A DNA stretch of 34,803 nucleotides. Source: Syntrophales bacterium. GTDB taxonomy: Bacteria; Desulfobacterota; Syntrophia; Syntrophales; UBA5619. The DNA lies in NCBI GenBank assembly GCA_030654195.1, contig JAURXV010000022.1:1-34803 (forward strand), given 5' to 3'. Of the stretch, positions 7,391 to 17,019 are shown one piece after another. Position 1 is the stretch's first letter. Each line of letters opens with the position of its first letter. The position numbers and the translations under genes were made by a program. The notes beneath the pieces were generated by a model. It did no database searches. It was given only the letters and a program-made list of their open reading frames with translations, and was not told the origin of the DNA.

Positions 7391-8542
7391 CTAATCCGCC
7401 TGCCGTCGGAGAAAAGTGGGGATTTCCAGATCCGGACGGCTGTCGTCTTCAGCCGTGTCGGACTTCAGCGGAGGCAAGGCACCGGCGGGCTTTTCGTTCC
7501 GGATGAAGGTGGGAACGGCGATGTTGCCCTGCGTCCGCCGGAAACCGCCGAGCGATGCGACGTCTGCTCTGGCGGCGGACTCGGCGCTTTCAAATCCGGT
7601 GGCGATCACAGTGATCCGGATCTCATCCCCCATCGATTCGTCGACGACCGTGCCGAAGATGATGTTCGCATCTTCGTGCACCTCCGCCTGAATCATCGAA
7701 GAGGCCTCGTTGATCTCGTGGAGGGTCATGTTCGGTCCGCCGGTGATGTTCAACAGGATGCCGCGTGCGCCTTGGATCGTGTTGTCCTCGAGGAGCGGCG
7801 AGGAGATTGCCTTCTGCGCCGCCTCCACGGCCCGGTTTTCGCCTCCGGCCGTTCCGGTCCCCATCAGCGCGAGTCCCATCTGCGACATGATTTTCTTCAC
7901 ATCGGCGAAGTCGAGGTTGATGAGCCCCGGAATCATGATCAGGTCGGATATCCCCTTGACGGCATGGTAAAGGATGTCGTCGGCCTTCCGGAACGCATCG
8001 AGGAGGGAGATCTCCCTCCCCCCGAGGCTGAGGAGCCGTTGGTTGGGGACGATGATCAGGGTGTCTACGATCTTCCTCAATTCGGCGATCCCCGCCTCCG
8101 CCTGTCCGTTGCGCTTCTTCCCCTCAAACTGGAAGGGCTTCGTCACGACCGCCACGGTCAGGGCGCCCATTTCCCTGGCGATCTCCGCCGCGATCGGTGC
8201 GCCACCCGTCCCCGTGCCGCCGCCGAGGCCGGCGGTGATGAAGACCATATCGGATCCTTGGAGATTTTCGCGCAGCATCTCACGGGTTTCGAGGGCGGCC
8301 TGCCGGCCGATGTCGGGGTCTGAACCGGCGCCCAGCCCTTTGGTGACCTCGGCGCCCAACTGGATCTTGACCGCCGAAGCGGACGCCCCCAGCGCCTGCG
8401 CATCGGTGTTGGCCGCGATGAAGTCCACCCCCCGCAGGTTGTAGGAGATCATCGTGTTCACCGCATTGCCTCCGGCGCCGCCGATACCGATCACCTTGAT
8501 CTTCGCCGTACTCACCAAATCCTTATCCGACAATTCGAACAT
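7391..8542 (-). CDS. ftsZ: Cell division GTPase FtsZ
   Basis: 383 residues. The tubulin-like GTPase domain shows 'IKVIGIGGAGGNAVNTMI', the signature GGGTGTG (residues 107-113) and the T7 synergy-loop sequence 'LINLDFADVKKIM', in which the Asp residues complete the GTPase site of the neighbouring subunit. FtsZ polymerises into the cytoplasmic Z-ring. After a ~35-residue linker the protein ends in a canonical C-terminal peptide (DLEIPTFLRRQAD, 371-383) that binds FtsA and other partners. A second, similar motif (VPTFIR, 343-348) lies in the linker. The ATG follows GGGAGG and sits 14 bp from the ftsA stop, so the two are co-translated. It is the last canonical dcw gene. Confidence 0.98.
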   Translation of the reverse strand: MFELSDKDLVSTAKIKVIGIGGAGGNAVNTMISYNLRGVDFIAANTDAQALGASASAVKIQLGAEVTKGLGAGSDPDIGRQAALETREMLRENLQGSDMVFITAGLGGGTGTGGAPIAAEIAREMGALTVAVVTKPFQFEGKKRNGQAEAGIAELRKIVDTLIIVPNQRLLSLGGREISLLDAFRKADDILYHAVKGISDLIMIPGLINLDFADVKKIMSQMGLALMGTGTAGGENRAVEAAQKAISSPLLEDNTIQGARGILLNITGGPNMTLHEINEASSMIQAEVHEDANIIFGTVVDESMGDEIRITVIATGFESAESAARADVASLGGFRRTQGNIAVPTFIRNEKPAGALPPLKSDTAEDDSRPDLEIPTFLRRQAD

Positions 8543-8556
8543 AACGCCTCCCCACC

Positions 8557-9783
8557 CTAAAAGAATTCAAGAACCCACTGTTTAAGCCTCTTGAACGGAC
8601 GACTGATGAAATTTCCCTCTGCCCGGATTAAATTTTCCCGGGCGATGTTCCTGCTCCCGAAGAGCACCAGTCCCACGCCGGTGGCATACAGGGGGCTGTT
8701 GACCACGTCCGTGAGCCCTCCGATGCCCATCGGGGAGCCCCGCCGGACCGGCATGTTGAAGATCTGTTCCGCCAGTTCGGGAACCCCCTCAAGGATGGAC
8801 GCTCCTCCGGTCAGAACCACCCCTGCGGCAAGGATGTCCTCGCAGCCGGAGCGGGTGATCTCCTTGCAGGCCATGCCGAGGATCTCGTCCATCCGGGGTT
8901 CGATGATCCGGCCGAGGATCTGCCGGGAAACCTCCCGCGGCTCTCTCCCCCCGACGCTGGGGACCTGGATGATTTCATCCTTGGAGATCAGCGGCATGTA
9001 GGCGCAGCCATATTTGATCTTGATCCTCTCCGCCTCGGCGAGGGGCGTTCTCAAGCCCGTGGCGATGTCGCTGGTGACGTAATTGCCGCCGACCGGCAGG
9101 ACCGCCGTGTGTTTGATGCTCCCTTCCGAGAAGATCGCGATATCCGTCGTGCCTCCGCCGATATCGATCAGGGCCACGCCCAGATCCTTTTCATCATTGC
9201 TCAGGACCGCCTCGCTGGCGGCGATCTGCTCCAGTACGATCTCGTTGATGTCGAGGCCGACGCGATTGATCGACTTCACGATGTTCTGGATGGAGGTGAC
9301 GGCGCCGGTCACAATATGGACCTTCGCCTCCAGGCGGACGCCCGACATTCCCACCGGATCCCGGATACCATCCTGTTCGTCGACCACATAGTATTGGGGC
9401 AGGGTGTGGAGGATCTGCCGGTCCAGCGGGATCGCGATGGCCCTGGCCGCGTCGATCGCCCGTTCGACGTCTTCCTCCTCCACCTCGCGGCTCTTCACGG
9501 CCACGATGCCCAGGCTGTTCTGACCCCGGATGTGACCTCCCGCGATTCCGGTATAGACGGAGCGGATCTCACAGCCGGAGGTTCGCTCCGCCTCTTCCAC
9601 AGCCCGCTTGATTGATTCCACGGTGCTTTCGATATTGACCACGACACCTTTTCTCAATCCCTCCGAGGGGTGGGAGCCGATGCCGATAATATCAATTCCC
9701 GTTTCCCGAATCTCGGCGACAATCGCGCAGGTTTTTGTCGTCCCGATGTCCAGACCGACAATCACGTTTTCTTTTTTCCCCAT
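8557..9783 (-). CDS. ftsA: Cell division protein FtsA (actin-like Z-ring membrane tether)
   Basis: 408 residues. Actin/HSP70-fold nucleotide motifs are clear: phosphate-1 'GLDIGTTKTCAIV' (~9-21), phosphate-2 'ALIDIGGGTTDIAIF', and the adenosine motif 'VVLTGGASILEGV'. The SHS2/1C domain inserts between them ('RSVYTGIAGGHIRG...REVEEEDVERAIDAARAIA'). The extreme C-terminus 'FKRLKQWVLEFF' is an amphipathic, membrane-targeting helix. FtsA anchors FtsZ filaments to the inner membrane and recruits later divisome proteins. The start has GGAGG six bases upstream. It lies 87 bp after ftsQ and 14 bp before ftsZ, the conserved order. Confidence 0.98.
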   Translation of the reverse strand: MGKKENVIVGLDIGTTKTCAIVAEIRETGIDIIGIGSHPSEGLRKGVVVNIESTVESIKRAVEEAERTSGCEIRSVYTGIAGGHIRGQNSLGIVAVKSREVEEEDVERAIDAARAIAIPLDRQILHTLPQYYVVDEQDGIRDPVGMSGVRLEAKVHIVTGAVTSIQNIVKSINRVGLDINEIVLEQIAASEAVLSNDEKDLGVALIDIGGGTTDIAIFSEGSIKHTAVLPVGGNYVTSDIATGLRTPLAEAERIKIKYGCAYMPLISKDEIIQVPSVGGREPREVSRQILGRIIEPRMDEILGMACKEITRSGCEDILAAGVVLTGGASILEGVPELAEQIFNMPVRRGSPMGIGGLTDVVNSPLYATGVGLVLFGSRNIARENLIRAEGNFISRPFKRLKQWVLEFF

Positions 9784-9870
9784 CGATCCTCCAGACTCTT
9801 TTCACCAGGTTGCACTCATTTTGCGAAAATCATCTCCCGGTTGTCTCCCGCTGGGACGTTTAAGAATCAC

Positions 9871-10725
9871 TTACATCCGGAATCCCTTCCCGGCGCCCGC
9901 CGGTCTCTTTGGCCCCGCCGGTTCCAGGATGTTGCGTCGCTGGACATTGATCTTCGCCGGGTTGCTGAGGTCGATGAGCAGAAAACCCGTTTTCAGATTC
10001 ATTCGGTCCAGATCCGCCATGACGGGGATCAGGCGTTTCAGTTTGTTCTCGTAGCCGTCGAAGCCGAGTTGCAGGCAGAGGCCGGTGTCGGTGAACAGGG
10101 AGAGCCCGAAGGTCTCGTTTCCGTGGATCTCCGACACCATTCCGATCTCGGGACCGTCCTTTATCCCTTTGATATCGCTCAGAAGGGTAAGGGATTTCTT
10201 CACCAGCCCTTCATCGATGATCCCTCCCCGGATGCAGCCCGTCAGCACGGGAAGGTCCGATTCCTCGCCCGTCTCCAGCCTCTTGAAGGGTGCGCCCCCG
10301 CCGTCGACGAGGTAAAGCCCGTTTCCCTTCTCGATGAGGGCGACCGCTTTTCTTTCCCGGACCCAGATGACCAGCCGGTCCGGAAATTCCCGCCCCACGA
10401 ACACCTCCTGGATCCAGGGATTGCCCCGGATCCGGCGGGCGATGGCATCCCGGTTGATCGTCAGCATGTTTGACGGGAAGCGAACGGCGGCCAGGGAGAG
10501 GATATCTTTTTCGGTCAACTCCTTGCACCCCCTGACGACGGTTTCCCGGACTCGGAGATGGGTGGAAAGGAGGAGCTGGTCGTAGCCGATCAGCAGCGTC
10601 GCGGTTACGAAGACGATGGCCCCGGTCAAAAAAAACACCCTGCCGATTTCCCGCAGCACCTCCCCGGCGCGGCGTCTCAGCCGGTTTTTTTTCACTTCTA
10701 ATTGCAGACGAAAAGGCTTCTTCAT
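9871..10725 (-). CDS. ftsQ: Cell division protein FtsQ (DivIB-type)
   Basis: 284 residues from the ATG at 10725 (protein start MKKPFRLQLEVKKN). A basic cytoplasmic N-terminus is followed by one membrane segment (~28-48), a POTRA domain (~55-125, 'LRVRETVVRGCKELTEKDILSLA..FPSNMLTINRDAIARRIRGNPWIQEVFVGREFPDRLVIWVRER') and the FtsQ beta domain. It scaffolds FtsB/FtsL and thereby FtsWI in the periplasm. The frame stays open upstream through a MITE-like element, which would give a longer product beginning at ~10860. I prefer 10725 because homologues start with a basic segment before the membrane helix and because the extra residues are repeat-derived. The Shine-Dalgarno at this start is poor. Confidence 0.93.
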   Translation of the reverse strand: MKKPFRLQLEVKKNRLRRRAGEVLREIGRVFFLTGAIVFVTATLLIGYDQLLLSTHLRVRETVVRGCKELTEKDILSLAAVRFPSNMLTINRDAIARRIRGNPWIQEVFVGREFPDRLVIWVRERKAVALIEKGNGLYLVDGGGAPFKRLETGEESDLPVLTGCIRGGIIDEGLVKKSLTLLSDIKGIKDGPEIGMVSEIHGNETFGLSLFTDTGLCLQLGFDGYENKLKRLIPVMADLDRMNLKTGFLLIDLSNPAKINVQRRNILEPAGPKRPAGAGKGFRM

Positions 10726-10764
10726 GGGCGAATCCGCAATAAGTCGGCAAAACCGCCGATCCGG

Positions 10765-10890
10765 GACGGCTTCGCAAAAAGCTCCAGAGGCAAGGCGCGC
10801 AAAGCCTGAGGAATGAGGCGTACTTCTCCGTACGCCGCAGTGACGAAGGATGCAGCGCAACGCAGCCTATGGACTTTTTCCGAAGTCGTC
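10765..10890. mobile_element. 126-bp MITE-like palindromic element between murB and ftsQ
   Basis: The termini are imperfect inverted repeats: GACGGCTTCGCAAAAAGCTCC at the left, and the right end reads GACGACTTCGGAAAAAGTCC on the other strand. The centre holds a perfect 7-bp hairpin, GGCGTAC-TTCTCC-GTACGCC, with further corresponding inner arms (GAGGCAAGGCGCGC / GCGCAACGCAGCC). There is no coding capacity. It starts one base after the murB TGA and ends 40 bp before the ftsQ ATG. I recognise the type from memory as a dispersed repeat in Desulfobacterota; no search was run. Confidence 0.75.
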
Positions 10891-10891
10891 T

Positions 10892-11811
10892 TCATGGTTC
10901 CCCGATGATCTTCACCTCGGTTTCGAGGGTGCGGCCTGTCTTTTCAAGAACACGCTGCTGAATCAGGGCCACCAGGCGGAGGATGTCCGCTGCAGTCGCA
11001 TGTCCCCGGTTGACGATGAAATTCGCATGTTTTTCAGAGACCTGGGCGTCACCGATCCGGATCCCCTTAAGACCTGCCTCTTCGATGAGCCTGCCGGCTG
11101 GACAATCCCGCGGGTTCTTGAAGACGGAACCGGCATTCCGGAATTCCAGCGGGTGCTTTTCCTTTCTCATCCCAATGATTTCCCGTACGCGTCCGGCGAT
11201 TTTCTCCGTCTCTCCCCGCCGCAGGCGGATCGCTGCGCCGATGATAATTGTTTCCGCCGGCAAGTCAAGGGTTCTGTATGCAAATGGGAGTTTGTCCCGC
11301 GCGGCGGCGCGGATGCCTCCCGAAGCATCGAGAAGATTGGCAGATTCAACGATATCCTTGATCTCCCCTCCGTAGGCCCCGGCGTTCATCCGAATGGCGC
11401 CACCCACGCTGCCGGGGATGCCGGCGCAGAACTCCATTCCCGTGAGCGCTTCGCGCATCGCAAGGCTCACCAGTTCGGACAGCGGACAGCCGGCCCCCGC
11501 GAGCAGAAGAACGTTGCCTTTTCCTTCATCCCGGAGGCGTAGGTCGCGCAGGCGTGCCAGCGAGACAAGAGCGCCCCGGAAACCGCCGTCCCGGACAATC
11601 AGGTTGGTCCAGTTGCCGACCGGGAGGAAGGGGACCTGCCGTCTCCGGAGATAACCGATGACATTCGTGAGCTCCCCCTCATCTTCCGGAAAGAGAAGGG
11701 CGTCGATTCCCCCGCCGACGCCGATCAAGGTGTGGCGTCCGGCCGGTTCATCGAAGAGGATCGCTCCGGACATCCGCTGCCGGAGCTCCCCGCGGAAGGT
11801 CTCATTCCCGA

Positions 11812-11815
<4 letters not shown>
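10892..11815 (-). CDS. murB: UDP-N-acetylenolpyruvoylglucosamine reductase MurB
   Basis: 307 residues. MurB reduces UDP-GlcNAc-enolpyruvate to UDP-MurNAc with FAD and NADPH in the cytoplasm. The FAD-binding domain is recognisable ('HTLIGVGGGIDALLFPED', 'VPFLPVGNWTNLIVRDGGFRG', 'GMEFCAGIPGSVGGAIRMNAGAYGGEI'). The catalytic domain contains 'RNAGSVFKNP', with the Ser expected to protonate the intermediate, and 'LIEEAGLKGIRIGDAQVSEKHANFIVN' near the C-terminus. The usual G-x-G-S/T-N flavin loop is here G-N-W-T-N (residues 67-71), a bulky Trp variant. The ATG overlaps the murC stop by 4 bp (ATGA). The stop adjoins a MITE-like repeat. Confidence 0.96.
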
Positions 11816-13221
<1,406 letters not shown>

Positions 13222-13234
13222 GATGCCCTCGCAA

Positions 13235-13259
13235 GGGGACAGATTTGAAATCTGTCCCC
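13235..13259. repeat. 25-bp REP palindrome, type A copy 2 (murG-murC gap)
   Basis: Same 12-bp arms as at 5471-5495 (GGGGACAGATTT / AAATCTGTCCCC) with G rather than A at the centre on the plus strand. It occupies the 70-bp gap between the murG stop and the murC ATG and, transcribed, would form a strong hairpin 13 nt before the murC start. No T-run follows, so it is not a standard terminator. Confidence 0.9.
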
Positions 13260-13291
13260 GGAAACTGTGGGAAAGGGGATGAAGCCCTCTT

Positions 13292-14527
13292 TCATTTTGC
13301 ACCTCCGCGGCACTCCGTGGGCTGCCGGTCTTCGATGAGCTCCAGACAGGCGCTGACGATGGTCGCCGCCGCGCGGATGTTGCCCAGAGAGGCGGAAGCC
13401 TTTTCCATGTTTTTGATCTCCTCCGGATGGCGGCAGAGCCTTTCGATCGCCGCCGCCAGTCTCCGGCCGTCCAGTTCCTTCTCCGGGATCATCTCCGCCG
13501 CGCCGGCACGGACGAGGAGCTCGGCATTCTGTGTCTGATGGTCGTTAACGGCGAAGGGGAAGGGGATGAGAATGGCCGCCTTCCCGCCGGCGGTGATCTC
13601 CGCGATGGATGTCGCGCCGGCCCGGCACAGCAGCAGGTCGGCCGTCCGGTAAGCCGCTGCCATGTCCAGGATGAACGGGGTAACCTCTGCCGCGAAGCCC
13701 CGTTTCCGGTAGCCATCTTCGACCGTCTCCCGATCCTTCTCCCCCGTCTGGTGGATAAAGCGGATACGCTCCTTCATCTCTCCGAGGCTGTCGAGGGCGT
13801 CCATGACGATCCGGTTGATCGCATGGGACCCCTGGCTTCCGCCAAAGATCAGCAGGGTGAAACGGGGATCGCCTTTTTCGCCCTGCGGTTTTTCCGCGAG
13901 GAAGGCCGTACGGATCGGGTTTCCGGTGACCCGGGTTCGGCCGGCGGGAAACCAGTGCGCCGACGCTGAGAAGGTCACGAAAATCCGGTCGGCGAAACGG
14001 CCGAGGATTCGGTTGGTCAGGCCCGGAAAGGCGTTCTGCTCGGCAATCGCCGTTTTCAAACCCAGCAGCCGGGCGGCGAGCACCGCCGGTCCCGAGGCGT
14101 ACCCGCCCACGCCGACGACGACGGCGGGTTGAAACGTGCGGAGGATCCGGAAGGAGGCGATCAGGCTGCCCGGGATTTTGAGGAGGGAGCTTAGAATCCG
14201 AACCGGACCCCGCCCCTTCAGGCCTTCCACCTTGAGCGTCCGAAGGGGGAAACCGAGTCCGTCCAGGATCTTCTTCTCCAGCCCCCGTTCCGTGCCGATG
14301 AACAGGACGCGGTTGGCCGGATCTCTCCGGAGGAACTCCTCGGCGATCGCGATCCCCGGGAAGAGATGGCCGCCCGTCCCGCCGCCGGCGATGATCATAC
14401 CGACGCCGCGGCGATCCGAAGATGGGCCGCAAGGCTTTTCCTCCGCCGCGACCCCATTCCGTCGGGGTGCGGGCGCCGCCGTTCGCGGATCGCCGGGATT
14501 CTGTTTGTTGACTCTTCTCTCTTCCAT
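13292..14527 (-). CDS. murG: UDP-GlcNAc:lipid I GlcNAc transferase MurG
   Basis: Glycosyltransferase family 28; MurG converts lipid I to lipid II at the cytoplasmic face of the inner membrane. Motifs: 'IIAGGGTGGHLFPGIAIAEEF', 'VVGVGGYASGPAVLAARLLG', 'AEQNAFPGLTNRILGRFADRIF', 'IFGGSQGSHAINRIV' and the donor-binding 'LLCRAGATSIAEITAGGKAAILIPFPFAVNDHQTQNAELL'. From 14527 it has 411 residues, about 45 more than usual, because ~43 polar residues precede the first glycine loop. An internal ATG at 14398 would give a protein starting exactly at MIIAGGG, perhaps slightly too short for strand one. Neither start has a convincing Shine-Dalgarno. The coordinates give the longer form. Confidence 0.93.
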   Translation of the reverse strand: MEERRVNKQNPGDPRTAAPAPRRNGVAAEEKPCGPSSDRRGVGMIIAGGGTGGHLFPGIAIAEEFLRRDPANRVLFIGTERGLEKKILDGLGFPLRTLKVEGLKGRGPVRILSSLLKIPGSLIASFRILRTFQPAVVVGVGGYASGPAVLAARLLGLKTAIAEQNAFPGLTNRILGRFADRIFVTFSASAHWFPAGRTRVTGNPIRTAFLAEKPQGEKGDPRFTLLIFGGSQGSHAINRIVMDALDSLGEMKERIRFIHQTGEKDRETVEDGYRKRGFAAEVTPFILDMAAAYRTADLLLCRAGATSIAEITAGGKAAILIPFPFAVNDHQTQNAELLVRAGAAEMIPEKELDGRRLAAAIERLCRHPEEIKNMEKASASLGNIRAAATIVSACLELIEDRQPTECRGGAK

Positions 14528-14553
14528 GTTTTAAAAAAACCAAAACGGTGTTG

Positions 14554-15660
14554 TCATGACTCATAAGAGGATATATTCATCAATATGCCCACCGCCGCAA
14601 GGGACATCATCAGGGAGGTGCCCCCGTAACTGAGAAACGGGAGGGCGAGCCCCTTCAGCGGGATGAGCCCCATCACGCCCGCGATGTTGATGAATGCCTC
14701 CAGCGCGAGCAGTATCGTGAGCCCTGCGGCCAGCAGGTTTCCGAACAGGTCCGGGGCCTTCAGCGAAATCCGGAAACCGCGGACGATCAGGATGATGTAG
14801 AGCAGCAGAATCAACCCAACACCAATGAAGCCGCTCTCCTCGGCAATCACCGAGAGGATAAAATCCGTATGGGGTTCCGGGAGATAGAAGAGCTTCTGCA
14901 TCCCGTCCCCGATCCCCACGCCGAACGTGCCGCCGGATCCGAAGGAGATCAGCGACTGGATGATCTGAAACCCCGAATGGCGGGGGTCCTTCCAGGGGTC
15001 GAGAAACGCCGTCAGGCGGGCCAGGCGGTAGCTCTTGTGCAGGAGGAGCCAGAGGGCGACGGGGAGAAAGAGCGCGGCCAGGCCCGTTAGGTGGACGATC
15101 CGGCCGCCGGCAAGAAAGATCATCAGGAAGGTGATCAGCGCGATTATGAACGTCGTGCCGAAATCCGGCTGGAGCAGGATCAAGCCGACCAGAGTCCCCA
15201 TGATGCCGAGGGGGACCAGCATTCCCTCGCGGAACTCGCGGATATGGTTGACCTTCTCCGTCAGAAAATGGGCGAGGAAGATGATCAGGGCGACCTTGAC
15301 CATTTCAGTGACCTGAAAGGAGAAGAGCCCGAGGTTGAGCCAGCGCACGGCGCCGCCGGCGCGGATCCCCAGATGGGGAACCCAGATCAGCAGCAGGAAA
15401 AAAACCGACAGGATGATGCCGGGCCAGGCCAGTTTCCGGAGCTTGTAATAGGAAATCCGGGTTACGAGCACCATCACTCCCAGGCCGAGACAGAGGAAGA
15501 AGAGCTGTTTTTTAAGAAAGAACTGACCGTCGCGGAACCGTTCCATCGCGAGGATGGAGCTGGAGCTGTAAACCATCACCGTCCCGACGGTCACGAGGAG
15601 CAGCGTGACCAGCAGCAGGATCAGATCCGGTTTTTTTTCGTTTTCGGTCCGTCTTTTCAT
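14554..15660 (-). CDS. ftsW: Lipid II polymerase FtsW (SEDS family)
   Basis: 368 residues from the ATG at 15660, which overlaps the murD stop (ATGA). About ten hydrophobic helices. SEDS hallmarks: 'VTVGTVMVYSSSSILA' at helix 1, 'GGAVRWLNLGLFSFQVTEMVKVALIIFLAHFL', 'LLQPDFGTTFIIALITFLMIFLAGG' (with the conserved Asp), 'LYLPEPHTDFILSVIAEESGFIGV' (here LFYLPEP...) and the terminal 'GLIPLKGLALPFLSYGGTSLMMSLAAVGILMNIS'. It polymerises septal glycan strands together with the FtsI transpeptidase encoded in the same operon. The open frame continues 78 bases upstream into murD, but the overlapped ATG fits the coupling pattern elsewhere in the cluster. Confidence 0.96.
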   Translation of the reverse strand: MKRRTENEKKPDLILLLVTLLLVTVGTVMVYSSSSILAMERFRDGQFFLKKQLFFLCLGLGVMVLVTRISYYKLRKLAWPGIILSVFFLLLIWVPHLGIRAGGAVRWLNLGLFSFQVTEMVKVALIIFLAHFLTEKVNHIREFREGMLVPLGIMGTLVGLILLQPDFGTTFIIALITFLMIFLAGGRIVHLTGLAALFLPVALWLLLHKSYRLARLTAFLDPWKDPRHSGFQIIQSLISFGSGGTFGVGIGDGMQKLFYLPEPHTDFILSVIAEESGFIGVGLILLLYIILIVRGFRISLKAPDLFGNLLAAGLTILLALEAFINIAGVMGLIPLKGLALPFLSYGGTSLMMSLAAVGILMNISSYES

Positions 15661-17009
15661 CTCTTTGGCCGCCTGACCCATTCCTGGAAACGGTCGCCCC
15701 GCTCTTTGTAGTCCCTGAATTCGTCGAAGCTGGCGCACCCCGGCGAGAGGAGGACGACGTCGCCGGGCGATGCGGAGCTGTAGGCCTTTTCCATCGCCTC
15801 TTTCATCGTCGGTGCGAGGGTCGTCTTGACCACGCCGCCGACCAGGTCGTTGATCTTCTCCCTCGCCTCGCCGAAGAGAACCAGCTCCTTCACTCCCCGG
15901 CGGATCAGCGGGGCAAGGGTCTGAAAATCCCCCTCCTTGTCCCTCCCCCCGAGGAGGAGGACGACCGGTTGGGAGAAGCTCTCCAGCGCCCGCATGACGG
16001 CGCCGACGTTGGTCCCCTTGGAATCGTCGTAGAAGAGGACGCCGTTTTTCTCCCCGGCGTATTCGATCCGGTGGGCGATTCCCCGGAAGCCGTCAACCGC
16101 CCGGACGATCGCCGGGGGGGAGCAGCCGCAAGCCCGGGCCGCGAGGATTGCCGCCATCACGTTTTCGCAGTTGTGTCGTCCGGGAAGATGAATCATGGCC
16201 AGCGGATATTCCTCTTTCCCTCCCGCAGGGAGGAGGTGAACGAGGGTCTCTCCGGAGAGGAACATCCCGTGGTCGACGGCGCCGGAGGTGCTGAAGAGCT
16301 CCGTCCGGGCGGTCAGACGCCCGCACAGCGATGCCGTGGTTTCTTCGTCCGCATTCAGGATTGCGAGGTCTCCGGCGTTCTGGCGGGCGAAGATCCCCTC
16401 CTTGATCTCCCGGTACGCATGGAAGCTCCCGTGGTAGTCTATATGGTCGGTGGTGACGTTCAAAAGCACGGCGATCCGGGGATGAAACGTCTGCGCCCAC
16501 TGGAGCTGGAAACTGCTCACCTCCACAACCGCCCAGTCCGCACCCTGCGGCCCGTCGACGTAACCGATCAGCGGGGCGCCGATGTTCCCGCCGACAAAAA
16601 CCTTTTCCCCCGCCCCGCGGAGGATCTCGCCGATCAGAGAGGTGACCGTCGTCTTGCCGTTCGTGCCGGTGATGGCGACAAGCGGGGTCTTGAGAAATCG
16701 CCATGCGAGTTCGATCTCGCTCAGCACGGGGATACCCCGTCGGACAGCCTCGACCAGGATCGGGTTGTCCGGATAAATCCCCGGTGAGGGGACGACCAGA
16801 TCGGCATCGGTCAGGATCTCAGGTCCGTAGGGGGCAACGGTCAGCTCCGCCTGCAGATTCTCCAGGGCGGCCGAGGCCTCTCCCCAGGCCGATAGGGGCT
16901 TTGCGTCGGTCAGCGCGATCCGGGCTTCCCGGCCCGCAAGGAAACGGGCCGTCGCGAGCCCCGTTTTTCCGACGCCGATGACCGCCACTTTTTTTGCTTT
17001 CAGATCCAT
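15657..17009 (-). CDS. murD: UDP-N-acetylmuramoyl-L-alanine--D-glutamate ligase MurD
   Basis: 450 residues, typical size. N-terminal Rossmann domain 'KKVAVIGVGKTGLATARFLAGREARIALTDAK', then 'VPSPGIYPDNPILVEAVRRGIPVLSEIEL', the P-loop 'VAITGTNGKTTVTSLIGEIL', 'LNVTTDHIDYHGSFHAYREIKEGIF' and C-terminal 'FYDDSKGTNVGAVMRALESF' plus 'VVLLSPGCASFDEFRDYKERGDRF'. It adds D-Glu to UDP-MurNAc-L-Ala. The ATG lies 10 bp after the mraY stop and the stop overlaps ftsW, placing it inside a tightly coupled mraY-murD-ftsW block. Confidence 0.97.
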   Translation of the reverse strand: MDLKAKKVAVIGVGKTGLATARFLAGREARIALTDAKPLSAWGEASAALENLQAELTVAPYGPEILTDADLVVPSPGIYPDNPILVEAVRRGIPVLSEIELAWRFLKTPLVAITGTNGKTTVTSLIGEILRGAGEKVFVGGNIGAPLIGYVDGPQGADWAVVEVSSFQLQWAQTFHPRIAVLLNVTTDHIDYHGSFHAYREIKEGIFARQNAGDLAILNADEETTASLCGRLTARTELFSTSGAVDHGMFLSGETLVHLLPAGGKEEYPLAMIHLPGRHNCENVMAAILAARACGCSPPAIVRAVDGFRGIAHRIEYAGEKNGVLFYDDSKGTNVGAVMRALESFSQPVVLLLGGRDKEGDFQTLAPLIRRGVKELVLFGEAREKINDLVGGVVKTTLAPTMKEAMEKAYSSASPGDVVLLSPGCASFDEFRDYKERGDRFQEWVRRPKR

Positions 17010-17019
17010 CGCGTTCCAT

